Source: Helicobacter mesocricetorum
Lineage (GTDB): Bacteria; Campylobacterota; Campylobacteria; Campylobacterales; Helicobacteraceae
Length of the DNA: 64,000 nt
Reading direction: 5' to 3'
Assembly (NCBI RefSeq): GCF_900198605.1
Contig: NZ_FZPJ01000010.1
Span: 38,088-102,087 of the forward strand
Shown here one piece after another: positions 55,735 to 64,000 of this stretch. The notes below the pieces were generated by a model that ran no database searches, had not been told where the DNA came from, and saw nothing but the letters and a program-made list of their open reading frames with translations. Position numbers and translations under genes: made by a program. Position 1 is the first letter of the stretch. The number at the start of each line of letters is the position of its first letter.

Positions 55735-56448
55735 ATGCAAATTATCCCGGCAATTGATTTAAAAGATGGCTATGCTGTAAGGTTAAAACAAGGGGATATG
55801 CAAAGTGCGAAAATTTATGATAAAAATCCTCTGAATCTTTGCGCTACTTTTGCAGATTTGGGTGCAGAATATCTCCATATTGTAGATTTAGATGGTGCAA
55901 TTGCTGGGAAGCCTAAAAATAGAGTTATTATTGAACAAATCTGTAAGAATTCTCAATTAAAAATTGAAGTAGGTGGTGGAATCCGCAATGAAGAAACAAT
56001 TAAGAGTTATTTAGATATAGGGGTTTCTCGCCTGATTTTAGGTTCTATTGCTTTGCAAAAGGTAGATTTTGCTTTGGCAATGGCGGAGAAATATCCGATT
56101 GTTATAGGAATTGACGCCAAAGATGGGAAAGTTGCAATTAATGGGTGGGGAGATACTCAAAGTGTGTTAGCAGAAGAATTTGCCAAAGAATTCTTAGGCA
56201 GTAAGATTGAAGCTATCGTCTGCACGGATATTTCACGCGATGGAATGCTTGGAGGAATTAACATAAATTTTACTCAAGCTATTGCTAGAGCAAGTGGAGT
56301 TTTTACTATTGCTAGTGGAGGCTTATCAAGTATGGAAGATTTGCAGATATTAGAAGAAAATGAAATTAAAGCAGTGATTGTAGGCAAGGCATTTTATGAA
56401 AGAAAAATTGATTTACAAAAAGCCTTTGAAAAATTTAGAGTTTCATAA
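55735..56448 (+). CDS. hisA: Phosphoribosylformimino-AICAR ribotide isomerase
   Basis: A 237-residue TIM barrel that opens the ribose of ProFAR before HisHF. The catalytic Asp is D8 in IPAIDLKDGYAVRL; GGGIRNEET and CTDISRDGMLGG follow. It is contiguous with hisH. Confidence 0.96.
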   Translation: MQIIPAIDLKDGYAVRLKQGDMQSAKIYDKNPLNLCATFADLGAEYLHIVDLDGAIAGKPKNRVIIEQICKNSQLKIEVGGGIRNEETIKSYLDIGVSRLILGSIALQKVDFALAMAEKYPIVIGIDAKDGKVAINGWGDTQSVLAEEFAKEFLGSKIEAIVCTDISRDGMLGGININFTQAIARASGVFTIASGGLSSMEDLQILEENEIKAVIVGKAFYERKIDLQKAFEKFRVS

Positions 56449-56453
56449 AAATT

Positions 56454-56484
56454 TGTTATAGTAAGCGAAAATTTATGTTATTAT
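56454..56484 (+). promoter_or_regulatory. Two tandem extended -10 promoters for cheY1
   Basis: TGTTATAGT (56454-56462) and TGTTATTAT (56476-56484) both match the extended -10 pattern and lie 22 bases apart upstream of cheY1. Both would leave a leader containing the AAGGAG site at 56522-56527. Confidence 0.4.
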
Positions 56485-56533
56485 TACATCTACGATAAGC
56501 AAACAATTTAATTGGAATATTAAGGAGTTTATT

Positions 56534-56908
56534 TTGAAAATGGTTGTTGTTGATGATAGTTCAACTATGAGACGAATTATAAAAAATACTTTGGCGCGAC
56601 TGGGGTATAACGATATTTTAGAAGGTGAAAATGGCGTTGAAGGTTGGGAAAAAATGGATAAAAACGCTGATGTTAAAGTGTTGATTACCGATTGGAATAT
56701 GCCAGAAATGAATGGTTTGGATTTGGTTAAAAAAGTTCGTGCGGATGAACGTTTTAAAGATATACCTATTATTATGGTTACAACAGAAGGTGGTAAAGCC
56801 GAAGTTATTACTGCGCTCAAGGCTGGAGTCAATAATTATATTGTTAAGCCTTTCACTCCCCAAGTTTTAAAAGAGAAATTAGAAGCTGTTTTAGGTGTAA
56901 ATGATTAG
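56534..56908 (+). CDS. cheY1: Chemotaxis response regulator CheY
   Basis: A 124-residue single receiver domain. Acidic pocket D7-D8, phospho-acceptor D53 in ITDWNMPEMNG, and the KPFTP lysine near 107. It is very close to H. pylori CheY1 in sequence and neighbours (prmA, ftsH). CheY-P binds the flagellar switch. The start is TTG with AAGGAG six bases upstream; that start gives the same D53 numbering as H. pylori. The multidomain CheX-like protein at 37468-38865 is a candidate phosphatase for it. Confidence 0.95.
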   Translation: MKMVVVDDSSTMRRIIKNTLARLGYNDILEGENGVEGWEKMDKNADVKVLITDWNMPEMNGLDLVKKVRADERFKDIPIIMVTTEGGKAEVITALKAGVNNYIVKPFTPQVLKEKLEAVLGVND

Positions 56909-56910
56909 AA

Positions 56911-57741
56911 ATGGTTCCCTGTTATAATTCTCTTATTGTCAAAGCAGATAATTTTTTATGGCTTTTAAAAGACAAAGCATTAGAGATTACCAACGAAGCC
57001 ATAGAAGAGATAGATAATGGCTTTATTATAAGAACATTTAGTGATGTTCGAGACATTCGGTTTCAACTTCAATATTTTACAAAAAATTTAGAAAGCATTA
57101 TGGGTCAAAAAATTTCTTTAGAATTTAAAGAAACACAAGAAAAGAATCAAGATTGGATTGAAAAATATCATCGTTCTGTCTCCCCTTTTGAATATGGGAA
57201 GTTTTATATTCACCCAACTTGGTATGCTAATAAAGAAGGAAAAATTAATATTATTATTGATCCTGCTCTTGCATTTGGTAGTGGTCATCACGGAAGCACC
57301 TTTGGATGTATCAAAGCACTTAATAGTTTAGCATTGGAGAATAAAAAGATTCTTGATGTGGGTTGCGGAAGCGGAATATTATCTATTCTAGCAAAGAAAT
57401 GTGGGGCAGAGGTATGGAGCTGTGATACCGATGAGGTAGCAGTTCAATCCACTCAAGCTAATATGATAAAAAACAATGTAACAATCGATCATATATGGCA
57501 AGGCTCTTTAGGGGAGATAAAGGATAAAGAAGGATATTTTGACATCGTAATAGCTAATATTTTAGCAGATGTGCTTATCGCATTGCCCTTAGATAAGTTT
57601 GTAAAAAAAGATGGGATTTTGATATTATCTGGTATTTTAGAGAAGTATGAATCTAAAGTCCTTGATAAGTTCAAAAACTTAAAAAAGCTAAATGGAGAAA
57701 CTATACAAGAATGGGTAACCTTAGCTTTGAATAAAAATTAA
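56911..57741 (+). CDS. prmA: Ribosomal protein L11 methyltransferase
   Basis: A 276-residue SAM methyltransferase that trimethylates L11. It shows WIEKYHRSVSPFEYG, the substrate loop AFGSGHHGSTFGCI near 120, motif I ILDVGCGSGILSI near 142 and the post-catalytic NILADVL. It begins 2 bp after cheY1 and is followed after 15 bp by ftsH. Confidence 0.93.
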   Translation: MVPCYNSLIVKADNFLWLLKDKALEITNEAIEEIDNGFIIRTFSDVRDIRFQLQYFTKNLESIMGQKISLEFKETQEKNQDWIEKYHRSVSPFEYGKFYIHPTWYANKEGKINIIIDPALAFGSGHHGSTFGCIKALNSLALENKKILDVGCGSGILSILAKKCGAEVWSCDTDEVAVQSTQANMIKNNVTIDHIWQGSLGEIKDKEGYFDIVIANILADVLIALPLDKFVKKDGILILSGILEKYESKVLDKFKNLKKLNGETIQEWVTLALNKN

Positions 57742-57756
57742 TGAGGATATACCAAA

Positions 57757-59685
57757 ATGAAACAACAAAAACCTAATAATAATCAAGAAAAAAAACCCGG
57801 CAATTTTTTTAATCAAAATCCCCTTTTGATGTTTGTTATTTTTGCCATCATTGCTATTGTGGTTTTTCGATTTATCTCTCCTAGCGGAGATAGTTTGAAT
57901 GCCTTTAATGGAGTTAATACTACTAAAACAATCAATTATTATGAACTAAAGAAACTTATTGAAAACAAAGAAGTTAGCTTTGTAGCTATTGGACAAACAA
58001 ACATTAAAGCAACCTCTATGAGCAATGGAAGCAAAATTATTTATAATGCCCAAAGGGTCAATCCCGATAATACGCTTATTCCATTATTGGACGAAAAAGG
58101 CGTAGAATATACAGGCTATAATGAAAGCAATTGGCTTAGTGATATGCTCTTTGGTTGGGTGTTACCTGTTTTTATTTTCTTTGCCATTTGGATGTTTTTA
58201 GCCAATCGTATGCAAAAAAATATGGGCAGTGGAATCTTAGGTATTGGTAGCTCTAAAAAGCTTGTAAATGCCGAAAAACCTAATGTCAAGTTTGAAGATA
58301 TGGCAGGGAATGTTGAAGCCAAAGATGAAGTTGTAGAAGTCGTGGATTTTTTAAGAAATCCTGATAGGTATGCTGCCTTGGGAGCAAAGATTCCTAAAGG
58401 TGTGCTTTTAGTTGGTCCTCCAGGGACAGGGAAAACACTTCTTGCAAAAGCAGTCGCAGGGGAGGCGAATGTTCCTTTTTTTTCTGTGAGTGGAAGTAGT
58501 TTTATTGAGATGTTTGTTGGGGTGGGTGCTAGTCGTGTGCGAGATTTGTTTGAAAATGCCAAAAAAGAAGCCCCTAGCATTATCTTCATTGATGAGATTG
58601 ATGCTATTGGTAAAAGTCGTGCAGCAGGAGGAATGATAAGCGGAAATGACGAAAGAGAGCAAACCTTAAATCAGCTTTTAGCCGAAATGGATGGATTTAG
58701 TTCAGATTCCTCCCCTGTTATTGTCCTTGCAGCGACCAATCGCCCCGAAGTTTTAGACCCAGCCCTTTTGCGTCCGGGTAGATTTGATAGACAAGTTTTG
58801 GTAGATAAGCCAGATTTTGAAGGAAGAGTTGAGATTTTAAAGGTGCATATTAAAAATATCAAACTTTCTAAAGATGTAGATTTATTTGAGATTGCTAAAT
58901 TAACGGCAGGACTTGCGGGAGCAGATTTGGCAAATATCGTTAATGAGGCAGCCTTACTTGCAGGACGCAATAATAAAAAAGATGTGCAACAAAGTGATTT
59001 TTTAGAAGCTGTGGAGCGAGGCATTGCAGGATTAGAGAAAAAATCTCGAAGAATCTCCCCTAAAGAGAAAAAAATCGTTGCCTATCACGAAAGCGGACAT
59101 GCTCTTATTGCAGAAATCACTAAAGGAGCCAAAAAGGTTACGAAAGTTTCTATTATTCCACGAGGTTTAGCGGCACTTGGTTATACGCTTAATACACCAG
59201 AAGAGAATAAATACCTTATGCAAAAACACGAATTACTCGCTGAAGTGGATGTGCTGCTTGGAGGGAGAGCGGCTGAAGCGGTATTTTTAGGAGAAATCTC
59301 AACAGGGGCTAGTAATGATTTAGAGAGAGCCACAGATATTATTAAGGCAATGGTAAGCTATTATGGTATGACAGATGTGGCAGGGCTTATGGTTTTAGAG
59401 AAGCAGAGGAATGTGTTTTTAAATGGTGGGCTTGGAAATTCCAGAGAATACAGCGAAGAAATGGCAGAAAAAATGGATACACATATTAAAAAGGTATTAA
59501 ATGAACGTTTTGAAGCTGTTAAGGAATCTTTAGAAACTTATAGAGAAGCTATTGAAAATATGGTCAAAGAATTATTTGACAAAGAAAATATTGATGGAGA
59601 AAAAGTTAGAGAAATCATTTCCGCTTATGAAAAAGCCAATAATTTACCAACTCGCTTAGTGGTAGAACAAAAAGAAGAGGCTTAA
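57757..59685 (+). CDS. ftsH: ATP-dependent zinc metalloprotease FtsH
   Basis: A 642-residue inner-membrane AAA+ protease. Two membrane helices (about 22-40 and 130-150) flank a periplasmic domain; Walker A is GPPGTGKT (220-227), Walker B IIFIDEID near 275, and the zinc site H444-E445-x2-H448. It degrades misfolded membrane proteins and short-lived regulators. Part of prmA-ftsH-PSD-like-pssA. Confidence 0.97.
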   Translation: MKQQKPNNNQEKKPGNFFNQNPLLMFVIFAIIAIVVFRFISPSGDSLNAFNGVNTTKTINYYELKKLIENKEVSFVAIGQTNIKATSMSNGSKIIYNAQRVNPDNTLIPLLDEKGVEYTGYNESNWLSDMLFGWVLPVFIFFAIWMFLANRMQKNMGSGILGIGSSKKLVNAEKPNVKFEDMAGNVEAKDEVVEVVDFLRNPDRYAALGAKIPKGVLLVGPPGTGKTLLAKAVAGEANVPFFSVSGSSFIEMFVGVGASRVRDLFENAKKEAPSIIFIDEIDAIGKSRAAGGMISGNDEREQTLNQLLAEMDGFSSDSSPVIVLAATNRPEVLDPALLRPGRFDRQVLVDKPDFEGRVEILKVHIKNIKLSKDVDLFEIAKLTAGLAGADLANIVNEAALLAGRNNKKDVQQSDFLEAVERGIAGLEKKSRRISPKEKKIVAYHESGHALIAEITKGAKKVTKVSIIPRGLAALGYTLNTPEENKYLMQKHELLAEVDVLLGGRAAEAVFLGEISTGASNDLERATDIIKAMVSYYGMTDVAGLMVLEKQRNVFLNGGLGNSREYSEEMAEKMDTHIKKVLNERFEAVKESLETYREAIENMVKELFDKENIDGEKVREIISAYEKANNLPTRLVVEQKEEA

Positions 59686-59691
59686 AAATCA

Positions 59692-60300
59692 ATGAGAACG
59701 ACCACGGAAATTATTGCAAGGGAAGGTTGGAAGGCATTAGGTATTGGTGCTAGCATTTTACTGATTAGTTGGCTTTTTTCTTGGGGATTTTTAGCTTGGC
59801 TTGCTTTTATTTTTTTATTAGGTGCTTTGTATTGTTATTATAATCCAGAGAGAATCCCCGAAGATATGGCAGATAATTTAATTTTATCACCCATTGATGG
59901 CAAAGTTGAAAGTATAGAAAAAACAGATAATGCAATTTGTTTAGAGATTAGTAAGCCTATTTATTTTTGTGGGTTATTAAGAATGCCCTTTGAAGGAAAT
60001 GCAAAGGAAAAAGAGAAGATTTATGGTGTTTTGAATGCTTCGCCTACTATTGGCGAGAGGACGCTTTTGGAATTTTTTCATACACATTTAGGGATTAAAG
60101 TCCAGATGTTGATATATCCTAAGTCTTATTGCCATAATCTTCATTTATATTTTGGTGAATCGAAATTTAAAATAGCAGAGAGAATAGGCTTTTTTCTCAA
60201 AGGTAGTGTAAAGATTGATGTTCCTTTAAATACAGAATTAAAAGTTTCTGTTGGGGATAGGATATTTGCTGGTTGCAGTGCTTTAGGTTATGTTTATTAA
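59692..60300 (+). CDS. Phosphatidylserine decarboxylase-related protein
   Basis: A 202-residue protein with one or two N-terminal membrane helices (about 16-48) and a PSD-like domain: ILSPIDGKVESIE near residue 62 and RIGFFLKGSVKIDVP near 162. The GS pair needed for self-cleavage to the pyruvoyl cofactor is present, but the segment that usually carries Asp-x-His (FMSPFDVHVNR type) reads GLLRMPFEGNAKE and lacks both. It may be inactive or act on another substrate. H. pylori has the same kind of gene between ftsH and pssA. It overlaps pssA by 1 bp. Confidence 0.75.
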   Translation: MRTTTEIIAREGWKALGIGASILLISWLFSWGFLAWLAFIFLLGALYCYYNPERIPEDMADNLILSPIDGKVESIEKTDNAICLEISKPIYFCGLLRMPFEGNAKEKEKIYGVLNASPTIGERTLLEFFHTHLGIKVQMLIYPKSYCHNLHLYFGESKFKIAERIGFFLKGSVKIDVPLNTELKVSVGDRIFAGCSALGYVY

Positions 60301-61022
60301 TGAAAATTGACCCTTTGTATTTATTGCCAAATCTCTTTACAGGTGTGAGTATTTACCTTGGTGTTTTAAGTATTGCTTATGCTTTTATGGGAAGATTTGA
60401 GATTGCTTGTTGGTTGATTTTAATAAGTCTTATTTTTGATGGATTAGATGGTAGGGTAGCTCGTTTAACAGGGACAACAAGCAAATTTGGTGTAGAGTTT
60501 GATTCTTTAGCAGATATTGTTGCTTTTGGCGTTGCCCCTGCCATAATTTTATTTTTTTATAGTGGATACCATTATGGCAAGTTTGGTGTGGTGATCGCAG
60601 GGCTTTATGTTGTCTTTGGTGCTATTAGATTAGCGCGTTTTAATGTTACTACAAATCATAATGAACCTAATATGTTTATTGGATTGCCTATACCATCTGC
60701 AGCAGTTTTTATCGTGGGTTGGTTACTTTTTGAAATAAATTTTTCTAAAACTTATCCAGAAATTTCAGAATATATTTTAAGGTTTTTAATTGCATCAAGT
60801 TTGTTAATAGCTCTTTTAATGGTTAGCAATGTCCGTTATCCAAGTTTCAAAAAGATGAATTTTGAAAAAGTAAATTTTGGGAAAATTGTTATATTGTTAA
60901 TGGTTATTTTAGCGGTTTTATTTATTTATCCTATTTATACGATTGTTGTTGGGATTACTTGTTATGTGTTATTTGGTCCTCTAAGGGCTTTTTATCATCT
61001 TTTGAAAAGACGTTTTGTCTAA
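60300..61022 (+). CDS. pssA: CDP-diacylglycerol-serine O-phosphatidyltransferase
   Basis: A 240-residue polytopic membrane enzyme making phosphatidylserine, the precursor of phosphatidylethanolamine. The CDP-alcohol phosphotransferase motif D-G-x2-D-G-R-x3-L-x8-G-x3-D-x3-D is visible as FDGLDGRVARL then GVEFDSLADIV (about 47-74). The ATG at 60300 fuses with the previous stop as TAATG. A frame from 60273 would add nine residues inside the PSD-like gene. Confidence 0.94.
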   Translation: MKIDPLYLLPNLFTGVSIYLGVLSIAYAFMGRFEIACWLILISLIFDGLDGRVARLTGTTSKFGVEFDSLADIVAFGVAPAIILFFYSGYHYGKFGVVIAGLYVVFGAIRLARFNVTTNHNEPNMFIGLPIPSAAVFIVGWLLFEINFSKTYPEISEYILRFLIASSLLIALLMVSNVRYPSFKKMNFEKVNFGKIVILLMVILAVLFIYPIYTIVVGITCYVLFGPLRAFYHLLKRRFV

Positions 61023-61068
61023 GGGATAATAGTGAGAGTTTGTTGTATTTGGCATTATAGTTATATTT

Positions 61069-61155
61069 TTAAAAACCTTTTAACATTTTGTAGGCTACTT
61101 CCTCTGCAATTTTCTCTTTAAATTCATCTAAACCCTCTTCTAAGAAAATATAATT
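61069..61155 (-). pseudogene. Possible gene remnant between pssA and leuA
   Basis: A minus-strand frame of 28 codons between two stops encodes a charged amphipathic stretch (with LEEGLDEFKEKIAEEVAYK) that looks like a real protein C-terminus, but it has no start codon. It overlaps the leuA promoter region. Parent gene not identified. Confidence 0.2.
61149..61154 (+). promoter_or_regulatory. TATAAT next to the leuA start
   Basis: A perfect -10 box only 15 bases before the leuA ATG. If used, the message would begin near 61161, inside the AAGGAA ribosome site, giving a nearly leaderless RNA. Confidence 0.3.
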
Positions 61156-61168
61156 TTAAGGAAATACT

Positions 61169-62710
61169 ATGGAAATGATAAAAATTTTTGATACAACATT
61201 AAGAGATGGCGAACAAAGTCCCGGTGCCTCAATGAATACTGAGGAAAAAATCAAAGTCGCACTTGCGCTAGAAAAATTAGGAGTTGATGTGATTGAGGCG
61301 GGATTTGCCGCTGCTAGTCCCGGGGATTATGAGGCGATCTTTAGAATCTCTGAAACCCTCAAGAAAACAACTATCTGCTCACTTGCAAGGGCAATCCCAA
61401 AAGATATAGAAACGGCTGCTAGGGCTTTAGAAAAAGCCACTTCTAAAAGGATTCATACTTTTATTGCCACAAGCCCTATTCATATGGAATATAAGCTTAA
61501 GATGCAACCTGCTGAAGTGCTTAAAAGGGCTATGGAAGCTGTGAAGCTTGCTAAGAGTTATTGTGAAGATGTAGAGTTTAGCTGCGAAGATGCCTGTCGA
61601 AGTGATATAGGGTTTTTAAAAGAAATGGCACTTGCGGTCATTGAAGCTGGAGCTACTACGCTTAATTTGCCCGATACCGTGGGTTATCGCCTCCCTTTTG
61701 AGATAGGCTCTATTATCCAAGAAATGAAAAAATGCGTTGGAGATCGTGCGGTTTTATCCGTGCATTGTCATAATGATTTAGGCTTGGCTGTTGCTAATGC
61801 CATTGCTGGGATTCAAAATGGGGCAAGACAAGTGGAATGCACTATTAATGGACTAGGAGAGAGGGCTGGGAATACTGCTTTAGAAGAAGTGGTAATGATT
61901 TTAAAAACGCGTCAAGATATTTTTGGGGATTTAGATACGCGTATTAATACCAAAGAAATTTATGCTTGTAGTAAGCTTGTCGCAGATATTACAGGGATAT
62001 GCCCACAGCCTAATAAGGCAATTGTTGGCAAAAACGCATTCGCACACGAAAGCGGGATTCATCAAGATGGAATGCTAAAGCATAGGGAAACTTATGAGAT
62101 TATGAAAAGAAGTGATATTGGAATACCCGAAAATAATGGTTTGATTTTAGGTAAGCATAGCGGTAGAGCAGCCTTTAAGGATAAATTAGAGAGCTTAGGT
62201 TTTAGTGGAATTTCTCAAGAATCTTTGGATGTTGCTTTTGAGAGATTTAAAACGCTTTGTGATAGAAAAAAGGAAGTTTATGATGAGGATATACGTTCGA
62301 TTATGACAGAGGAATCCACAAAGATACCGCAGATTTTTGAACTTGTGAGTTTGCAGATTAGCACTTGTTCTAATGGATTTCCTTATGCAGCAATTTGTAT
62401 CCAAAAAGATAATGGACAAAAGGTCGATGCAGCCATAGGTAATGGAAGTGTGGATGCGATTTTAAAAACCATTGATAGGATTAGCGGCTATAATGGAGTA
62501 TTAAAGGATTATAGAGTTGAAGCTGTGAGTGAAGGTAAAGATGCTTTAGCCAAGGTAGTGGTAAAAGTAGAGTTTGACCCAAATAAACCAGCGGTGATTG
62601 GACACGGATTGCATCTTGATACTTTACAAGCGACCGCTAGAGCTTATATTGGCGCACTTAATAGCTATTTGCGTATGAAAGAGTTAATTGTTGCTAAGAA
62701 AATGCGCTAA
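61169..62710 (+). CDS. leuA: 2-isopropylmalate synthase
   Basis: A 513-residue LeuA, committing 2-ketoisovalerate and acetyl-CoA to leucine. [12 protein letters not shown] (8-19) holds the metal Asp; [13 protein letters not shown] near 204 gives the metal His residues; [13 protein letters not shown] is near 295; the C-terminal regulatory domain (about 385-513) allows feedback by leucine. ATG 61169 has AAGGAA five bases upstream. leuB and leuD are 15 kb away on the other strand. Its stop shares CTAA with the AEC transporter. Confidence 0.96.
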   Translation: MEMIKIFDTTLRDGEQSPGASMNTEEKIKVALALEKLGVDVIEAGFAAASPGDYEAIFRISETLKKTTICSLARAIPKDIETAARALEKATSKRIHTFIATSPIHMEYKLKMQPAEVLKRAMEAVKLAKSYCEDVEFSCEDACRSDIGFLKEMALAVIEAGATTLNLPDTVGYRLPFEIGSIIQEMKKCVGDRAVLSVHCHNDLGLAVANAIAGIQNGARQVECTINGLGERAGNTALEEVVMILKTRQDIFGDLDTRINTKEIYACSKLVADITGICPQPNKAIVGKNAFAHESGIHQDGMLKHRETYEIMKRSDIGIPENNGLILGKHSGRAAFKDKLESLGFSGISQESLDVAFERFKTLCDRKKEVYDEDIRSIMTEESTKIPQIFELVSLQISTCSNGFPYAAICIQKDNGQKVDAAIGNGSVDAILKTIDRISGYNGVLKDYRVEAVSEGKDALAKVVVKVEFDPNKPAVIGHGLHLDTLQATARAYIGALNSYLRMKELIVAKKMR

Positions 62711-63627
62711 ATCCATAGGATACTTAAAATATAATTCAAAAAAGGGATGCTAAGTAATGAAAATAAAATGCCAAATGCAATAGAGCTTATAGCAAGGTTT
62801 GAATCTAATTTAGCTTTCATAATTATGGCTCCAGCTAAAGTCATTGTTGGCATTGCGGATTCTAAAATCGCTACTTTTGTAGCGGTATTAAATTCTATGT
62901 TTATAATCATTGCTAAGACAATAAATATAAAAGGCGCAAAAACCGTTTTGCAAAAAATTACAAGCATTGCACTTTTATAAGAAGCCATAATCGCATTAAA
63001 GCTAAGACCAAGTCCGATAGAAAAAAGGGCAATAGGAGTAGCGGTGCTACCAAAAATTTCTATGGGAGAGAAGATAAAATCAGGAATGGGAAAGAGTCTT
63101 AGCAAAAATCCTAATGCTAAAGCAATAAAAGGTGGAAACTTCATAATTTTTTTAATATTTTCCCAAAAATTTATTTTTTGATGAGTGCCTAAAGCAAGGA
63201 TAAAAGGACTTAAAAGCAACATAGGTAAAGCAGTAGCCAAAGCATCATAAAAAATAGCTTCCCCAATAAAGCTTTCACCATAAATACCAGCAATTATAGG
63301 GATACCTACAAAGAGTGTATTACCAAAACTTGTGAGTAAAAATATACTAACTAGAGTGGCTTTAGAAAACTTTAGGATGTAGCCTAAAATCACAGCAAAA
63401 ACCCCAGCAATCAAACAAGAAATACAGCCTATACCAACAAGGAGCAATAAAGAAGTTTTAAAGTCTAAATGGTAAATTTTGTCAAAAACAAGGCAAGGAA
63501 GGGCAAAGATAATAACAAAATCTAAGAACATTCGGGATTGTTTCTGCCTTAAAATATTACTTCGTTTGGCAATATATCCAGCAAATAAGAGAGAAAAAAT
63601 TGTGAATAAAGGATTAAAGATAAACAT
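62707..63627 (-). CDS. AEC-family membrane transporter
   Basis: A 306-residue protein with about ten hydrophobic segments, no signal peptide. The PIFTIF-like start ([21 protein letters not shown]), the [11 protein letters not shown] segment near 107 and a final half with [13 protein letters not shown] near 262 fit the auxin efflux carrier-like family (MleP/malonate permease type). Substrates are organic acids in known members. It runs in the same direction as the HtrA gene, 46 bp away. Confidence 0.85.
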   Translation of the reverse strand: MFIFNPLFTIFSLLFAGYIAKRSNILRQKQSRMFLDFVIIFALPCLVFDKIYHLDFKTSLLLLVGIGCISCLIAGVFAVILGYILKFSKATLVSIFLLTSFGNTLFVGIPIIAGIYGESFIGEAIFYDALATALPMLLLSPFILALGTHQKINFWENIKKIMKFPPFIALALGFLLRLFPIPDFIFSPIEIFGSTATPIALFSIGLGLSFNAIMASYKSAMLVIFCKTVFAPFIFIVLAMIINIEFNTATKVAILESAMPTMTLAGAIIMKAKLDSNLAISSIAFGILFSLLSIPFLNYILSILWI

Positions 63628-63673
63628 TTCTTGCCTTTTTCAAGGATGGCTATGCTCCAAAATGGAGACAAAG

Positions 63674-64000
63674 TTAGCGCACGACTATGCTAAAGATTCT
63701 CCCTGCGCGGTTAATTAGCATTCGCTTAGATTGCCCTTTATAGCGATTAAGTGCTTCATTGAAGCTTTGTGTGTCTTTAATGCTAAAGCTTTCTACTTGT
63801 GTGATAATATCGCCCTCGACAAAACCAACTTCTTCGGCTTTGCTCTCTTGTTGAACTTTGGTTACAAAAACACCTTGTAAATTATTTGGGATTCTAAAAC
63901 GCGTTTTAATTTCTGCATTTAATGTGGTTACCTCTAAGCCATTAATTCCTCCAACTGCACTTCCACTTGAATTTGTATTATTGGGAGCTTTTGTGAGTGT
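63674..64000 (-). CDS. htrA: HtrA/DegP-type serine protease, C-terminal part
   Basis: The last 108 residues of a protein cut by the window edge: a Gly/Ser/Asn-rich linker, then a PDZ domain (RIPNNLQGVFVTKVQQES, GFVEGDIITQVESFSI, and a closing strand ending SIVVR). Order and motifs match PDZ2 of HtrA, a periplasmic and secreted protease in Helicobacter. The catalytic domain is outside the window. The stop is at 63674-63676. Confidence 0.75.
   Translation of the reverse strand, partial: TLTKAPNNTNSSGSAVGGINGLEVTTLNAEIKTRFRIPNNLQGVFVTKVQQESKAEEVGFVEGDIITQVESFSIKDTQSFNEALNRYKGQSKRMLINRAGRIFSIVVR

Noticed and set aside
56476-56498. Flagellar sigma-28 promoter before cheY1 (CGATAA)
   Set aside because: No TAAA box at the required distance upstream.
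58116-58589. 157-codon minus-strand open frame inside ftsH
   Set aside because: Shadow frame opposite the AAA+ domain; composition not protein-like.

Overview
The window is AT-rich, tightly packed bacterial chromosome. Its gene families and local gene orders point to an epsilonproteobacterium (Campylobacterota) of the genus Helicobacter, probably an enterohepatic species rather than H. pylori. From memory, several blocks match H. pylori order: DUF2018 / small exported protein / polyprenyl synthetase / hemA / proS / hemC; tig / clpP / def / comM; ilvC / minD / minE / dprA / ruvX; and cheY1 / prmA / ftsH / PSD-like / pssA. Unlike H. pylori, it also carries histidine (hisD, hisF, hisH, hisA) and leucine (leuA, leuB, leuD) biosynthesis genes, ppc, and a ModE-controlled molybdate operon. 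No rRNA, tRNA, insertion sequence, prophage or CRISPR array was recognised.

Layout. 1-1670: a two-gene unit of unknown function behind a sigma-54-type promoter; a second exact copy of that promoter lies just downstream with no gene behind it, only a terminator. 1663-7073: a glycosyltransferase, a nucleotide-sugar dehydrogenase, gatB and an alanine/Na+ symporter. 7074-7511: non-coding spacer. 7512-14845: hisD followed by tightly coupled isoprenoid, haem and tRNA-charging genes. 14842-18205 (minus): proA and ppk. 18338-25404: purM, an SH3-domain protein, aroE, hpf, the CCA enzyme and ppc. 25531-30884: tig, clpP, a degenerate GGDEF protein, def, comM and a ComEA-like protein. 30961-37485: ilvC, minDE, a polysaccharide-deacetylase-like protein, a WD40-type protein, dprA and ruvX. 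37468-39824 (minus): a CheX-type multidomain protein and a CadF/OmpA-like outer-membrane protein. 39981-44618: nadE, a DegT-family protein lacking its catalytic lysine, lpxK, a small periplasmic protein and bioA. 44615-46169 (minus): leuB and leuD. 46509-50014: modE, modA, a TOBE protein, modB and modC. 50167-56448: a phase-variable methyltransferase candidate, hisF, pdxJ (minus), an exonuclease, a Cache-sensor membrane protein, hisH and hisA. 56534-61022: cheY1, prmA, ftsH, a PSD-like protein and pssA. 61169-64000: leuA, an AEC transporter (minus) and the 3' end of an HtrA-type protease (minus).

Most of the content is core metabolism and cell biology in operons joined by 1-25 bp overlaps. 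I see no defence island or mobile element, and no single striking new system. The least explained items are the duplicated sigma-54 promoter with its orphan short transcript, the C10 tract inside a methyltransferase gene, the lysine-less DegT protein, and several sensor or regulator proteins with degenerate or unusual domain sets. All functions are assigned by reading the sequence and recalling families; no database search was run.
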